The notes under the pieces were generated by a model. That model searched no databases, was not told where the DNA came from, and saw nothing but the letters and a program-made list of their open reading frames with translations. The position numbers and the translations under genes are program-made. From Aculops lycopersici (lineage: Eukaryota; Arthropoda; Arachnida; Trombidiformes; Eriophyidae), in NCBI GenBank assembly GCA_015350385.1, contig WNKI01000004.1, positions 827,676 to 891,675 of the forward strand: a DNA stretch of 64,000 nt. Reading direction: 5' to 3'. Numbering within the stretch: the stretch's first letter is position 1; each line of letters starts with the position of its first letter. This document shows positions 17,519 to 27,410 of this stretch, in pieces.

Positions 17519-19290
17519 CTCTACTTAAGTTAACTGACACTCGATTTGCTAGCCGCTTGTAATTGAATTAGGGCAACTCTTTCCTTTCTTCTAGGGGGAA
17601 ATCTGTGTATGTGTGTGATTTGAGATTCGACGATGATGACTACAATGGCGACAATATGAGCCCGCTAACAAAACAAAACAAGGCAAAACAAGAGGCAAAA
17701 CTACTTAGTTTAATAGGAAACTATGTGAATTATTGTTGTCTTTGGTCACAAATTGTTTTTTACCATTTGTTTGCCTTGTAACTCTTAAAACTTTGTGCGT
17801 TTCCACTCCAACAAGATAATCATCATTAGGATGTAAACACATTTGTACAAACTTACACGTTGTACAATTCCAAAGATCAAATAGTTTTCTCCCCTCCCCC
17901 CTTGCGATTCAAGGCTGGAAGCAAACCAACAGCACAACCGCTAACAGCTCCGAGCAATTTCCGCTAGATGCGCCATAGAACTTGCGTTAAGTGGCCACTT
18001 TGGAGGCGCCCAATCTCCAGAGGTGCCACTTGGAGCGTGAAAATCTCGCGCTCCAACTGACTTTTTCACTCAACTCACGGTAAACTTGTATCCTTTTCAC
18101 TCCCAATTCAAGTTTCAAGTTGCTGCTGCTGTTGTTGTCGTGATCTCGCCTCGCGATTTAGTGTTGCCGAGAATTCTGTAGAAAATCCAATGAGAACAAT
18201 GAGGAGACAATTTCTTTAAATTGAATTAGATTCTTTTGCCTGGAGATTAGGATAGAAACAGCGAGAGAGAAAGGGAACAGCGATAATTTGATGCCATTGA
18301 CTTTGACCGAGTGGATGGCGAGTTTTTTTCTCGCCCTCCCCGTCTTCCGGTTTTGTCCCCTACACCACCAAAGTGTCCAGTTTGCTTGATGACTTTGCTC
18401 ATGAGATGACCACTTGTTTGCCAGCGGTTCTGCTGCTGCTGACTTGGTGCTAAGATGAAAGATTCTATGGAGGCCAATTGAGCGAAACTTGCGCCAGTAG
18501 CTCGCACTAAAATTACCAGACGACGAGCGGTGGACCGGAAACAGAGTCACTTTGCAAATTGAATGGTGGATCCACTTAGGTTGCTCATTGCCACATTAAT
18601 GATGTCATCCATTAACCGGCCGCTTTTTCCTTGGTGCCAGTGGTGATGACTTTAGGTTGCTAGTTTAGGTTGCAACATGAGCAGCGGCAGCAGCAGTAGC
18701 AACTTGGAGATCAAAATAAATCAAACCAATTACAGTTGCATAATGTAATGCGAATCCATTATCCTGTACAATGTGTCCTATGTGGCGACAGCAACACCAT
18801 TGACCTTTTCGGCACTCCAATGCTCGCTCACGATCGTGAGCCTCTAAAGTCATTCATAACACACAAATGCACATACTTGGTGGCCACTTGCCTGCTCGTG
18901 TCCATCAGTCCGTCTATGCGACTTCCCACTGTCGCCATCTTATGTCGCCATTGAGCAGCATCCAAAAACAATTTACCTGTCAAGCAAAACTAGAGCAGCG
19001 ACTGCCGCCACCGCCACCGCCGCCACCACTTACCCTTCCTGTTGGCCACAATCAATCATGTTGCGCTGCGCCTGGAACGTAAGCTGCAAATGTGTTATCA
19101 TTCCATTGTATTTATACGATTTATATTCCAAAAGGTTAAACGAAAACTATCTTTCCCTCTTTTTATTGATGTATGACTTTCTAGGTATTGAGATCCTTGG
19201 TTGTGGCGTCCACTCTATCCTCATGACTGATTTCTTCCTCTTCGAAATGGGAAACTGAAAGAATAAAATATAAAAGCCTAAATCCTATAA

Positions 19291-19292
<2 letters not shown>

Positions 19293-19329
<37 letters not shown>

Positions 19330-19342
19330 TATAAATATATAT
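19293..19342. repeat. AT dinucleotide microsatellite
   Basis: About 50 bp of nearly pure AT directly downstream of the stop of the four-pass PY-motif gene, so probably in its 3' UTR. Confidence 0.9.
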
Positions 19343-19350
19343 GTCTATCC

Positions 19351-20703
19351 TCAAGCCAAATCGTCGTCCTCCTGGCGATTGGCAATAGCGGAGCTAACTA
19401 TAAGGCAGCAAATACAACCAATGAATAGGGTGCAAATTAGAATGGCCGAGGTGATGAGCCAAAAGGTGTACATGTAAACTGTTCGGTTGCAATACCTTAA
19501 GCTGGAGGAGTTTTCGAAATCTGGCTCATAATTTCTAAATACAATGACACAGCCAGCAATAAACCAGCCGAATAGAATGCAATTGAGCAGCGACTCGCAA
19601 ATGGAGCTTTTGAGTCGATAGGTCCTATGAGTAGATCCACTTTGGTATTGGTGACTAGATTGGTAATTCGTCTGACTTCCGTTTGGTGACGCTGCGGTTG
19701 ATGTTGTGCCTGAGCCAGTGGTTGTTGTTGTTGTTGTTGTTGTTGTTACATAAGCCACTTGTGTGTGCTCCTCCTGATTGCCAGCACCTGTTTCATTGGT
19801 TGCCACTTGTTCTTGTTGGTCAAATTGTTGTAGTTGTTGTTGTTGGCGTTGCTCGTTGCGACACTGCGAGTAGCAGTGGAGTATATTCTTGGAGGCCCAA
19901 ACTAAACCACCGACTAGCAAGAAGGCGGGAATGTGCTCGATGCGACACTCGTCAATGTAGATGGCGCCAACGATGATCATGGTGAAGGGTATCAGTATCA
20001 TAAAGGCAATCAGAATTGTGCAACCGAGAGTGCTAATCAAAATAATCAACATTCTCCTCAAGAGATCCACGAGGCCTCGGGAGGTTTTGCGCGCCTCGCG
20101 CATCTGTCCAAATAGCGACTGGTAGGTGGGCGGCGCGGCGTAGGGATTTATCACATCGTCGTAGGAGGGCGGCGGCCCCGAGGAGCGGCCATGGTAATAG
20201 GGCACGATACCTGGGATGTTCTGGTAGGAGGGTGGCAGTTGATCTGTGATACTCGATGCCGAGGCGTAGAGTTGCCTAAGCGAGTTGCTAAATTGATCGC
20301 TGGCCTGCGACATCCGCTGGCGCATGCCATTTGTCGTCTGCGCCGCCACCGTTATCATCCATTGGCCATTTGATGGAGTGGTGGCAATTGTTGTTGTTGT
20401 TGCTGGTTGCGCATTACTTTGGCTCATGTCGATCGGATGATAATTGTGATTGATGTCATAATTATTAGCGACACTGTTGTCGCTGGCATTTTGCGCGTGT
20501 TGCTGCTGTTGTGATTGCAGCGACTGAACACCTGTGGATTCCTGCGACAAACTTGTCAGTGGTCGTTCAATGATAGAAAGCTCGCAGCTCGGAACCTGAG
20601 GTAACTCCGTTAACTTGCTTGCTGGCATTTGGAGCTTGGCCGCCGCAACTGCAGTTGCAGTCTCAGTGGCGATGGCCAAGTGGCCGTCATGCTGCGAGTC
20701 CAT
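19351..20703 (-). CDS. Four-pass membrane protein with PY motifs (TMEM272-like)
   Basis: The 450-residue frame has a cytosolic-looking Gln/Thr-rich N-terminus and then three PY-type motifs (P-P-S-Y 157-160, P-P-P-S-Y 177-181, P-P-T-Y 191-194), which in other proteins bind WW domains of NEDD4-type ubiquitin ligases. Four membrane segments follow at about 218-249, 256-275, 370-390 and 408-438. The stretch I-Y-I-D-E-C-x(4)-H-I-P-A-F-L-L-V-G-G resembles the TMEM272-like family of unknown function. A poly-Thr run (320-329, coded by TTG/GTT repeat DNA) lies in the loop between segments 2 and 3. A minus-strand acceptor, CTAAT followed by a T run and CAAAAG, ends about 10 bases before the ATG. A 5' UTR intron is therefore likely, perhaps from the GTAAGT donor at 22257. 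Confidence 0.7.
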   Translation of the reverse strand: MDSQHDGHLAIATETATAVAAAKLQMPASKLTELPQVPSCELSIIERPLTSLSQESTGVQSLQSQQQQHAQNASDNSVANNYDINHNYHPIDMSQSNAQPATTTTIATTPSNGQWMITVAAQTTNGMRQRMSQASDQFSNSLRQLYASASSITDQLPPSYQNIPGIVPYYHGRSSGPPPSYDDVINPYAAPPTYQSLFGQMREARKTSRGLVDLLRRMLIILISTLGCTILIAFMILIPFTMIIVGAIYIDECRIEHIPAFLLVGGLVWASKNILHCYSQCRNEQRQQQQLQQFDQQEQVATNETGAGNQEEHTQVAYVTTTTTTTTTTGSGTTSTAASPNGSQTNYQSSHQYQSGSTHRTYRLKSSICESLLNCILFGWFIAGCVIVFRNYEPDFENSSSLRYCNRTVYMYTFWLITSAILICTLFIGCICCLIVSSAIANRQEDDDLA

Positions 20704-23700
20704 CGTCTTGCTCTTTTGAAAAAAAAATTAGTCTTGCAAAAAGTTCTCAAGTTGTAAACTTTATCTCTCTCTCATCGCTCTTCTAACTTCGTCTTCTTTC
20801 CTTCAATATTTAACGGTCAGACTCTCGCTGCTCCCAAAGTCAGTGATAGAAGGCCCAATGATAGATCTGTTTAATGTCGACGTGGTTGTCGACCTCTCAT
20901 TTACCGCTTCTGATAATGTCGTTGTGTCTCCCGTTGTTAGTAGGAAAGGTACAATTTGTAGTGTTAATTCTTTCTGTTGTTATCGTATCTCCCGTTTCCC
21001 GCACTCAATATCGCATTTGTCGCATTTTTGCTCGCTTGCCTGCTCACTTTTTGGCCGCTGGTCACCTGTCGTGGCGCGTATGCAAATTTGCGCTTCAAAC
21101 CTGATCCCAGTCGGCTCGTCGCATTGGTATCGTTGTTGCTCTTGCTTCTTGTAGCAGGGTTTCTCTTTCAACTCTCCTTGCTAAACACTGACGAGCCGAC
21201 TGATAAAAAACTAACCGTATTCCGGTCGAATGCTCAGGGCGACGACTCCTAGCAAAGTGAACTGGATGAGCTCACTACTGCAACTCGCTAGACGTTTGCA
21301 GTCCACATGCAGCAAGCGTGTCTAGGGGATGAAGCCAAATGCAACTGGGATGGCCAATGAGATGCTCTCTTGGCTCGATGGCTCTCAACTCTCTCTGTGC
21401 CAGTCGAACGGCTAACCGTTAGGATGCCACCAGCCTCTTAGCCGCCCATTCAGCGGCTCAGCTAAACTCAACGTGTCTCGCAGTCGGTGGTTGGCCGGCG
21501 ATATCCAACTCGAGCTCTAACGGTGGGCGGCGCTCTCTGAGTTTTCAGGGACTCGCTTGGTGACTTTGGCTTGTAATCCACCAACCGACCAACCAACCGA
21601 CTGACTGACTGACTGACTGAAGATCTCAAAACTGATGGCTGCGGCCAACCGGCTAACTCACTGGCTGACTGGTGATGTTGATGATGATGTTGTTGTCGTT
21701 GTTGTATTTCGTGTTGGACTCTGTTGCTTGTGTGTGTGAATGTATTGTGTGAAGACCAGAGACACTGTTTCTTTCTACCTCTCCCTCTCTCTCTCTCTCT
21801 TTCTCTCGCCAAGCTTCTGCTGATGCTTCTATCGTTTGCTTCTACCGTTTGCCGTCGCTGACCAGTCGGCCAGCTAGTCAGTCAGTTAGCTAGCTTGCCA
21901 CTAGCAATAGAAACATGGCACGACACCAAACGCTCTCTTGCTGAGTGGCCGTGAGTTTGCTAGTTTCGTTCGTTCGTTCGTCAGCTTGTTCCTGTTAGAT
22001 TGGCTAGCTTACCTGTGTTTCAGCTCACCTGTGCGAACATATTCCGCTCGTCGGTATCCACTGTTTTACCACTGCCAACTAATTCTACCTACTTTTACCC
22101 CCTCCTCTAGCCACACTGATTGTCTGTCCGCGAATCTCTCGCCTTCTTTTCTCTCTACTTTGAGTCAAACTTTGGCTCTCTTTGACTTTGTTGCTTTTGC
22201 TTCTGCTCCTGCTTCTGCTTATTTAGTGGCCCAAATCGAATCGGCGGCCACCTACTTACCTGGCAGAAATTCGACAACTACTTGTCCATGTTAAGTCGCA
22301 TAAATAATAATAGTAATAGTCGGTGCTCATAAAATAACACCAGCTCCATCCTCCAATCCCGTCTTTCGTCACTCGGCTCTTTTCTTTGTTTTCCTCCTTT
22401 TCAACTTCAAGTGATTCCTTGGAACTGAACACGCAAAACAGAAGCTTTCAACTTGAAAACTTACGAACCACTTGAGGTTACTGACTCCCATTTCGCTCCC
22501 CGTTGTCCTCTTGACTTCAAATTGAGGCTAAGAGTCCCACTGAGCTGCTCCGTCTCGTTAGTTGAGTAATTTTCTCATTCTAACTTCCTTATTTGCAGTG
22601 GTTGTGGTTGTTGTCGGTGTTGCAATCGTCGTGGTGATGCTAGTGGTTGTTGTTGGTGATGCTCAATGGAGGTACGAGTTGGCGACGCATGCAAATCGCG
22701 TGCTCCAACTCGTGCAAACAAAAACGCCTACTAAACTCCAGCAAAACCAACCAGGCGGTGGAAAATGGAGCAGAGCCGATTGGTTAGACAGTCGCTAGTT
22801 TGTTTGAGGGTGTGGCTCGGGCTAAACCAAACTCCGAGAGAATCGATAGCATTCTATGTTGTCTTGTCCACATTTCTGTTGTTGGCAGGTGGTTGCTACT
22901 TTCCTATGCCACAGCAATAGCAGCAGTACCAACGACAACGACATTAGCGGCAACTACAACGATTGTTGTGAGGATACCGAACCACGGGACAAAGAGTAGC
23001 AGCAGCAGCAGCAAAGTCAACCTCGTGGCTTGAAAGTAATGGCTAACCAAAAAGTAAGCTAGTCGCAAAGTGAGCGAGAGACAGGTGAAGGGGAAAATAA
23101 TGCTGGGCGTTGCATACCCGAGAGCTTGCGGCCACTGAAACCACTTGTGCGAGCGACAAACTTCCGGCAAACAACTGAACGATAACAGACTCAAATGACG
23201 CTCTAGCGTCTCGACTTTCAAAGGGGTGAGAAGACACTCACTTTTGTGCTCAAAAGACACGGTAGTTACAACGACACCGACATCCGAGAGACTTGAATGT
23301 GGTTGTCATCGAAAGTTAGAGTCTTGCTTTGAGACAACAATGGAAAACTAACCAACTTTCAGCTAGTTGGCTTCCAACTAAACTACCTGTGAGATCTTGA
23401 TGAAAAGCTAATTGTTGTCCTTGTTTGTTGTTGTAGTTGTTGTTGCTGCTGCTGATGGTATCATACTAACTGTCCCACTGAGTTGCGGTCTCTGAACCCG
23501 CTGGTTGGTTGGTTGATTGGCGGGACTTAAATTGAGTTAGAATTGATTCTGGAGATTGGCTCAAATGAACGAGAAAGAGGAGATTTAAACTTTGATACTT
23601 TCCGCTCAGTTGACTTTATGAAGGCAGTTTGCTCGACTGGCTTTTTGGTTGGCCGGTTGCCTGGTGACACAATCGAACCAATCGAATCCAGGCGCTCGAG

Positions 23701-24367
23701 TCTTTCTCTCGCTCTCTCTCTGATGGTTCAGGTGAGTTTCGAGCAAATAACTGCCTTGCAGTTGGGATGGTTGCTGGTGTTGTTGCTGTTATTCGTGTGT
23801 ACGAGCAGGATAACTGGACAGGGATCCAGATCTCGAAGTTCGGTTCATGCTGACCACGTCAAGTAATATGCAAGCGCTAGTTGAATTGCCATAAGTAGTT
23901 GGTCATGGGAAAATAGTGGTGCCAGTTCGTATACGGTGCCATCAGACTGTACAGAGGTCTGCTTTAGTAATCAACGCGGCAAACTAAAAGGAGTATCTTT
24001 GCAGTATTAAGCTGCCGCCGCTAGTGCTACCGCAGCCACCACCGCAGTTGGCTAAGCATGAACAGCATCCTTCGGTAGCGAGAGAGAGAGTTTCGAGGAG
24101 ACTCAAGCCGCTTGTTATGTGTAATAATAAAATCGGTCTAGCGCTTCAATGCTGCACTCAAGTTGACTCACTAGCAGAACTACCACTGCAAGAGTTAGAA
24201 GTAAACGCAAACATTTTTGCCAAGATCGAAATGTAGTCGTAATGGTTCTATTTCTAGTACAGGTATATCCATTTGATTAAGCAAGGGGCAACATATACAA
24301 GTTCAACAAACAAACGACAAGTATTTTATTGGATCTTGTGAGCACAATTTAAAATACCACAATCACA
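20704..24367. other. Long low-complexity spacer
   Basis: No protein gene recognised. It is rich in GACT, TC and GTT repeats. Minus-strand CAG/GTAAGT-type donors at about 22014 and 22257 may mark 5' UTR exons of the four-pass gene. One copy of the dispersed CTAGCTTGCCA element is at 21890 and a CCACTTGT at 23141. The hydrophobic frame at 22562-22798 comes from GTTGTTG repeats and is not called. Confidence 0.5.
21601..21620. repeat. GACT tetranucleotide repeat
   Basis: Five tandem GACT units within a longer ACCA/GACT-like stretch. Confidence 0.85.
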
Positions 24368-25468
24368 ATGCAGGTAATTGAACCCATTGATCGGATGCGG
24401 GAAATATGCGAGAGCTTGCGGAAGGATGGCAAGAGCATCAGGTTAGTGCCGACAATGGGCGCGCTACATGCTGGCCATGGTTCGCTTATTAGGACGGCAA
24501 AGGGTAAAACAGGTTTAGGTGTATCTGGTGGCGACAGTTGCGTGACGGATGGCGATGATGACAATGATAATAAGAGAGCCATAGTTGTAATTGTAACCAT
24601 TTTTGTAAATCCAACGCAATTCAACGAGGCCAAAGATTTTGAAAATTATCCCTCTACTCTAAACGAGGACTTAAAATTCTGCGAGAGTTTGAACGTCGAC
24701 TTTGTCTTTGTACCCAAATGCTCCGATATATATCCAAACATTTCAAGCCAGTGCAAAGTGGTGCCACCCGAAGGTATGGCCAATCAACTGGAGGGAGCCT
24801 CGCGAGGAGCTAGACACTTTGAGGGAGTTCTAACGATTGTTTCCAAATTATTCAATATAACTAAACCTCAAGTTGCCTACTTCGGCGAGAAAGATTACCA
24901 GCAACTAGTATTAGTTAGCCAGATGGTTAGAGATCTGAATATGGATGTTGATATTTGTCCCGTGCCAACGATTCGTGATGAGCTAGACATGTTGCCTCTA
25001 TCGTCGAGAAACAAGCGCCTCAACGCTCAAGAACGCAAACTAGCTCCTCTTATCTACCAAATTCTGGATCAAGCTAGAGAGGCTCTAAAGGAAGTATCAA
25101 CTTTCGGCGAAATTCAAAACAATCAAACTGATGAAAATGTCACAGATAGTTGTGGCAATATTCATGACACGAAACTTGATGCAATACTAACTGGATCAAT
25201 GCTGACAACAATATCCTTGAATCTCGCCAAGAATGAGGATGAAATTTTCAAAGTTGACTATCTGGAGATCAGGTGCGCTAAGGATCTAAGTAAAATTAGA
25301 TACAATGACAAGCTGGGTGCCTACGATTGTCAGCTTAGCTGCTTGCAAGCAAAATTAGGCGACTCCCACTGCCATGAAGGTGATAAGCAACTCAAAACTC
25401 GCTTACTGGCGACAGTAACTGTAGGTGAGATAAGACTTTTGGATAATATTGAGGTGATACTGAATTGA
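24368..25468 (+). CDS. panC: Pantothenate synthetase, bacterial type (probable horizontal acquisition)
   Basis: Pantoate-beta-alanine ligase makes vitamin B5 from pantoate, beta-alanine and ATP; animals normally lack it. The 366-residue intronless frame has the bacterial PanC signatures: P-T-M-G-A-L-H-A-G-H (28-37, the HIGH-type nucleotide motif), F-V-N-P-T-Q-F-N (79-86), G-A-S-R-G-x-R-H-F-x-G-V (143-154), F-G-E-K-D-Y-Q-Q (172-179) and S-S-R-N (212-215). It is longer than E. coli PanC (283) because of an acidic Asp-rich insertion at about 46-70 and another polar insertion around 243-270. The usual D-G-L-A-M before S-S-R-N reads D-M-L-P-L. Flanking genes are plainly animal, so contamination is unlikely. 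Homologous transferred genes are reported in spider mites and whitefly. No panB is in the window. Confidence 0.92.
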   Translation: MQVIEPIDRMREICESLRKDGKSIRLVPTMGALHAGHGSLIRTAKGKTGLGVSGGDSCVTDGDDDNDNKRAIVVIVTIFVNPTQFNEAKDFENYPSTLNEDLKFCESLNVDFVFVPKCSDIYPNISSQCKVVPPEGMANQLEGASRGARHFEGVLTIVSKLFNITKPQVAYFGEKDYQQLVLVSQMVRDLNMDVDICPVPTIRDELDMLPLSSRNKRLNAQERKLAPLIYQILDQAREALKEVSTFGEIQNNQTDENVTDSCGNIHDTKLDAILTGSMLTTISLNLAKNEDEIFKVDYLEIRCAKDLSKIRYNDKLGAYDCQLSCLQAKLGDSHCHEGDKQLKTRLLATVTVGEIRLLDNIEVILN

Positions 25469-25943
25469 TCTGAGAATTTTCAAAGACATAGTCTGGAAGA
25501 AAAGTATGATACGCAGGGTGACTGAGCATCGATTATAGCCACAACAATTTCCACAAGTTCAACAACTCTCTATTATACTTAGCATTGATCTGCCGACTGG
25601 AAGTCTACCTAAAATCAGTCAACTAAACCGCACCTATACAGATAAAAGATGTCCGTGGATTCGTGTGGATGTTTTGTATCTCGGAAAAATTTGGCTGGAT
25701 TGACTAGAATTAGCACTACCTCTCGGAACGAACATGAAACTGACCACTGCCAGACGCATTTTGGAGGCCTCATAAAATCATTTCCGTCGACATGACCAAC
25801 TACCAAAGAGAATCTTCTTACGTAATATAACAATTAAAATTATACAATAAAACTTGTTTCAGCATTTTCTGGTGACAATTTCCCGAGCCAAACAAATACT
25901 TGTTGATTGGGCAATTCTATTTTAATAATAGACCAACGAAGTG
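25469..25943. other. Convergent spacer between panC and the Rag GTPase
   Basis: 3' UTRs of both genes. An AATAAA occurs near 25846 on the plus strand. Nothing else recognised. Confidence 0.55.
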
Positions 25944-26873
25944 TTATCTTGCTTTGGATCTAACGCCCTCAAGTTGTTCAAAGTGCTTGCGTGCATTCTT
26001 AATATTCAATAGGGTAGCCGAAGAGGGAATTGACGAGTCGGACATAACAACCATCACATATGTATTTGGAGTAAATATATCAATAAAGGCGGCGAATTTA
26101 GAATTTCTCAGTTCCATGCTCTGGAATTGGGCTGCCAATTTACTGCAACTCAACTTAAACTGTTTGATTATATTGGAAACTCGCTCGAATCGATGGATGT
26201 CGTGGTGTTGTTTTCTTTGGCAATAGGAGATGATTAGAAATGTTGCCCTCTCAAATAGCAGGACTTCGTCTGCGTCTATTGATTCGGCAAAGTGATTCAG
26301 GTGCCTTTCGAGTTCTTGAACATTCGGAACGAGCGTATATACAATAGCTGACCAAGCTTTGTATAAAGTTTCGTCCCAAATCGAAGTCCTGAAGCAAGTG
26401 CAGGACATTGTAGGTGTCAGGGATCTAAGACGATTCTCTCTATCCCTGAAAACACTATCGCGCTGATCATCTGGAACCAAGTCCATTTTGTGTATCAAAC
26501 AGAATACCTTGGCATCGGGAGAGTATTGACTTAGAGCATCTAAACAGGTGCGATAATAATGAGTGTCTCTCTCTAACTCGCGTGATTCAACATCGAATAC
26601 ATAGATGAGAACCTCGACATTTCTGAATATGTTGTCACGTTGATTGGAGAAATAGTTTTCCATAAAACCTTCTTGACCTCCACAATCCCATAGATTGAGG
26701 ACTAGATCGCCTAGAAATCTAACGTGGGAATGCTCGACATCGATTGTGGCTCCTAACCGGCGAGTATCACGAGCAATATAATTGGCGAAAATGATCGATC
26801 TCATACTCGTTTTTCCAGACCCGCTCTTACCCATCAATAAAACCTTCTTCTTCATGCTGACTTGATTTAACAT
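25944..26873 (-). CDS. RRAGA: Rag GTPase RagA/RagB
   Basis: RagA/B pairs with RagC/D on the lysosome surface and recruits mTORC1 when amino acids are sufficient. The 309-residue frame is full length (human RagA has 313). It shows K-K-K-V-L-L-M-G-K-S-G-S-G-K-T-S (G1), R-L-G-A-T-I-D-V-E-H (switch I), W-D-C-G-G-Q-E (G3), H-K-M-D (G4), R-T-S-I-W-D, and the roadblock-fold C-terminal domain with A-F-I-D-I-F-T-x-N-T-Y-V-M-V-V-M-S-D. Two in-frame Met codons (1 and 7) are possible starts; residue 7 lines up with the conserved M-K-K-K. It is divergent from CARS2 across about 540 bp. Identification is secure. Confidence 0.97.
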   Translation of the reverse strand: MLNQVSMKKKVLLMGKSGSGKTSMRSIIFANYIARDTRRLGATIDVEHSHVRFLGDLVLNLWDCGGQEGFMENYFSNQRDNIFRNVEVLIYVFDVESRELERDTHYYRTCLDALSQYSPDAKVFCLIHKMDLVPDDQRDSVFRDRENRLRSLTPTMSCTCFRTSIWDETLYKAWSAIVYTLVPNVQELERHLNHFAESIDADEVLLFERATFLIISYCQRKQHHDIHRFERVSNIIKQFKLSCSKLAAQFQSMELRNSKFAAFIDIFTPNTYVMVVMSDSSIPSSATLLNIKNARKHFEQLEGVRSKAR

Positions 26874-27410
26874 ACACGACTACTACGATAAGGTTTTTGC
26901 AATGTCGATTTCTAATCCTATTTTGTCTTGAGTGTAAAATCTACTAGTCTTATAATTAGTTCTACCTCAAACTCTAAATAAATAGGTAAAGTTGTCTTGG
27001 TTGTTTTGTGGTTATGTATAAGTTAGTTATCATCTCGAGATCTAAACGAAAACTAGTGAATCACAATGCATGATGGAACTGATAACATGAAGATTGACAC
27101 AAACTTCGGAGGGAGAAGCAAGAGCAAACAGGAGTGCAGACTTTAATTTTGTGACACATGAAAATTTCCTACGATCAAATCCATGCTGCGGTTGTTACGA
27201 AAAATCGCCTGTCGCAAAAAGAGAATGACTAGTTGTCAAAAGTTCGCTGAAGAGAATAAAAAATCCAATCAGCTGTGTACCATCAACAACCTAGTCAACA
27301 AATGTAAACTGAAGAGTCACGTGGTAGAGATTTGCGAGTGAGTAACTGCGGATGTAACCTTATCACACTTTGTTATGTAATTCATAATGATGTAAAATTA
27401 ATTGATAACC
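26874..27410. other. Divergent promoter spacer, Rag GTPase / CARS2
   Basis: No gene or clear repeat. It should carry both promoters; no TATA box stands out. Confidence 0.5.

Larger units (their letters stand above)
17069..19350. other. Spacer or SHOX 5' intron, low complexity
   Basis: No confident gene. Contains a GGT/GAT tract (17270-17313), a CTA tract (about 17486-17516), CTG-rich DNA near 18120, a CCACTTGT at 18410 and an AT tract (19293-19342). A minus-strand ATG of nine codons followed by GTAAGTGG (about 19060-19028) could be the first SHOX coding exon; this is speculative. Confidence 0.45.

Noticed and set aside
22562..22798. Hydrophobic frame resembling a membrane segment
   Set aside because: Its Val run is produced by GTTGTT repeats and the frame starts with TTG, not ATG.
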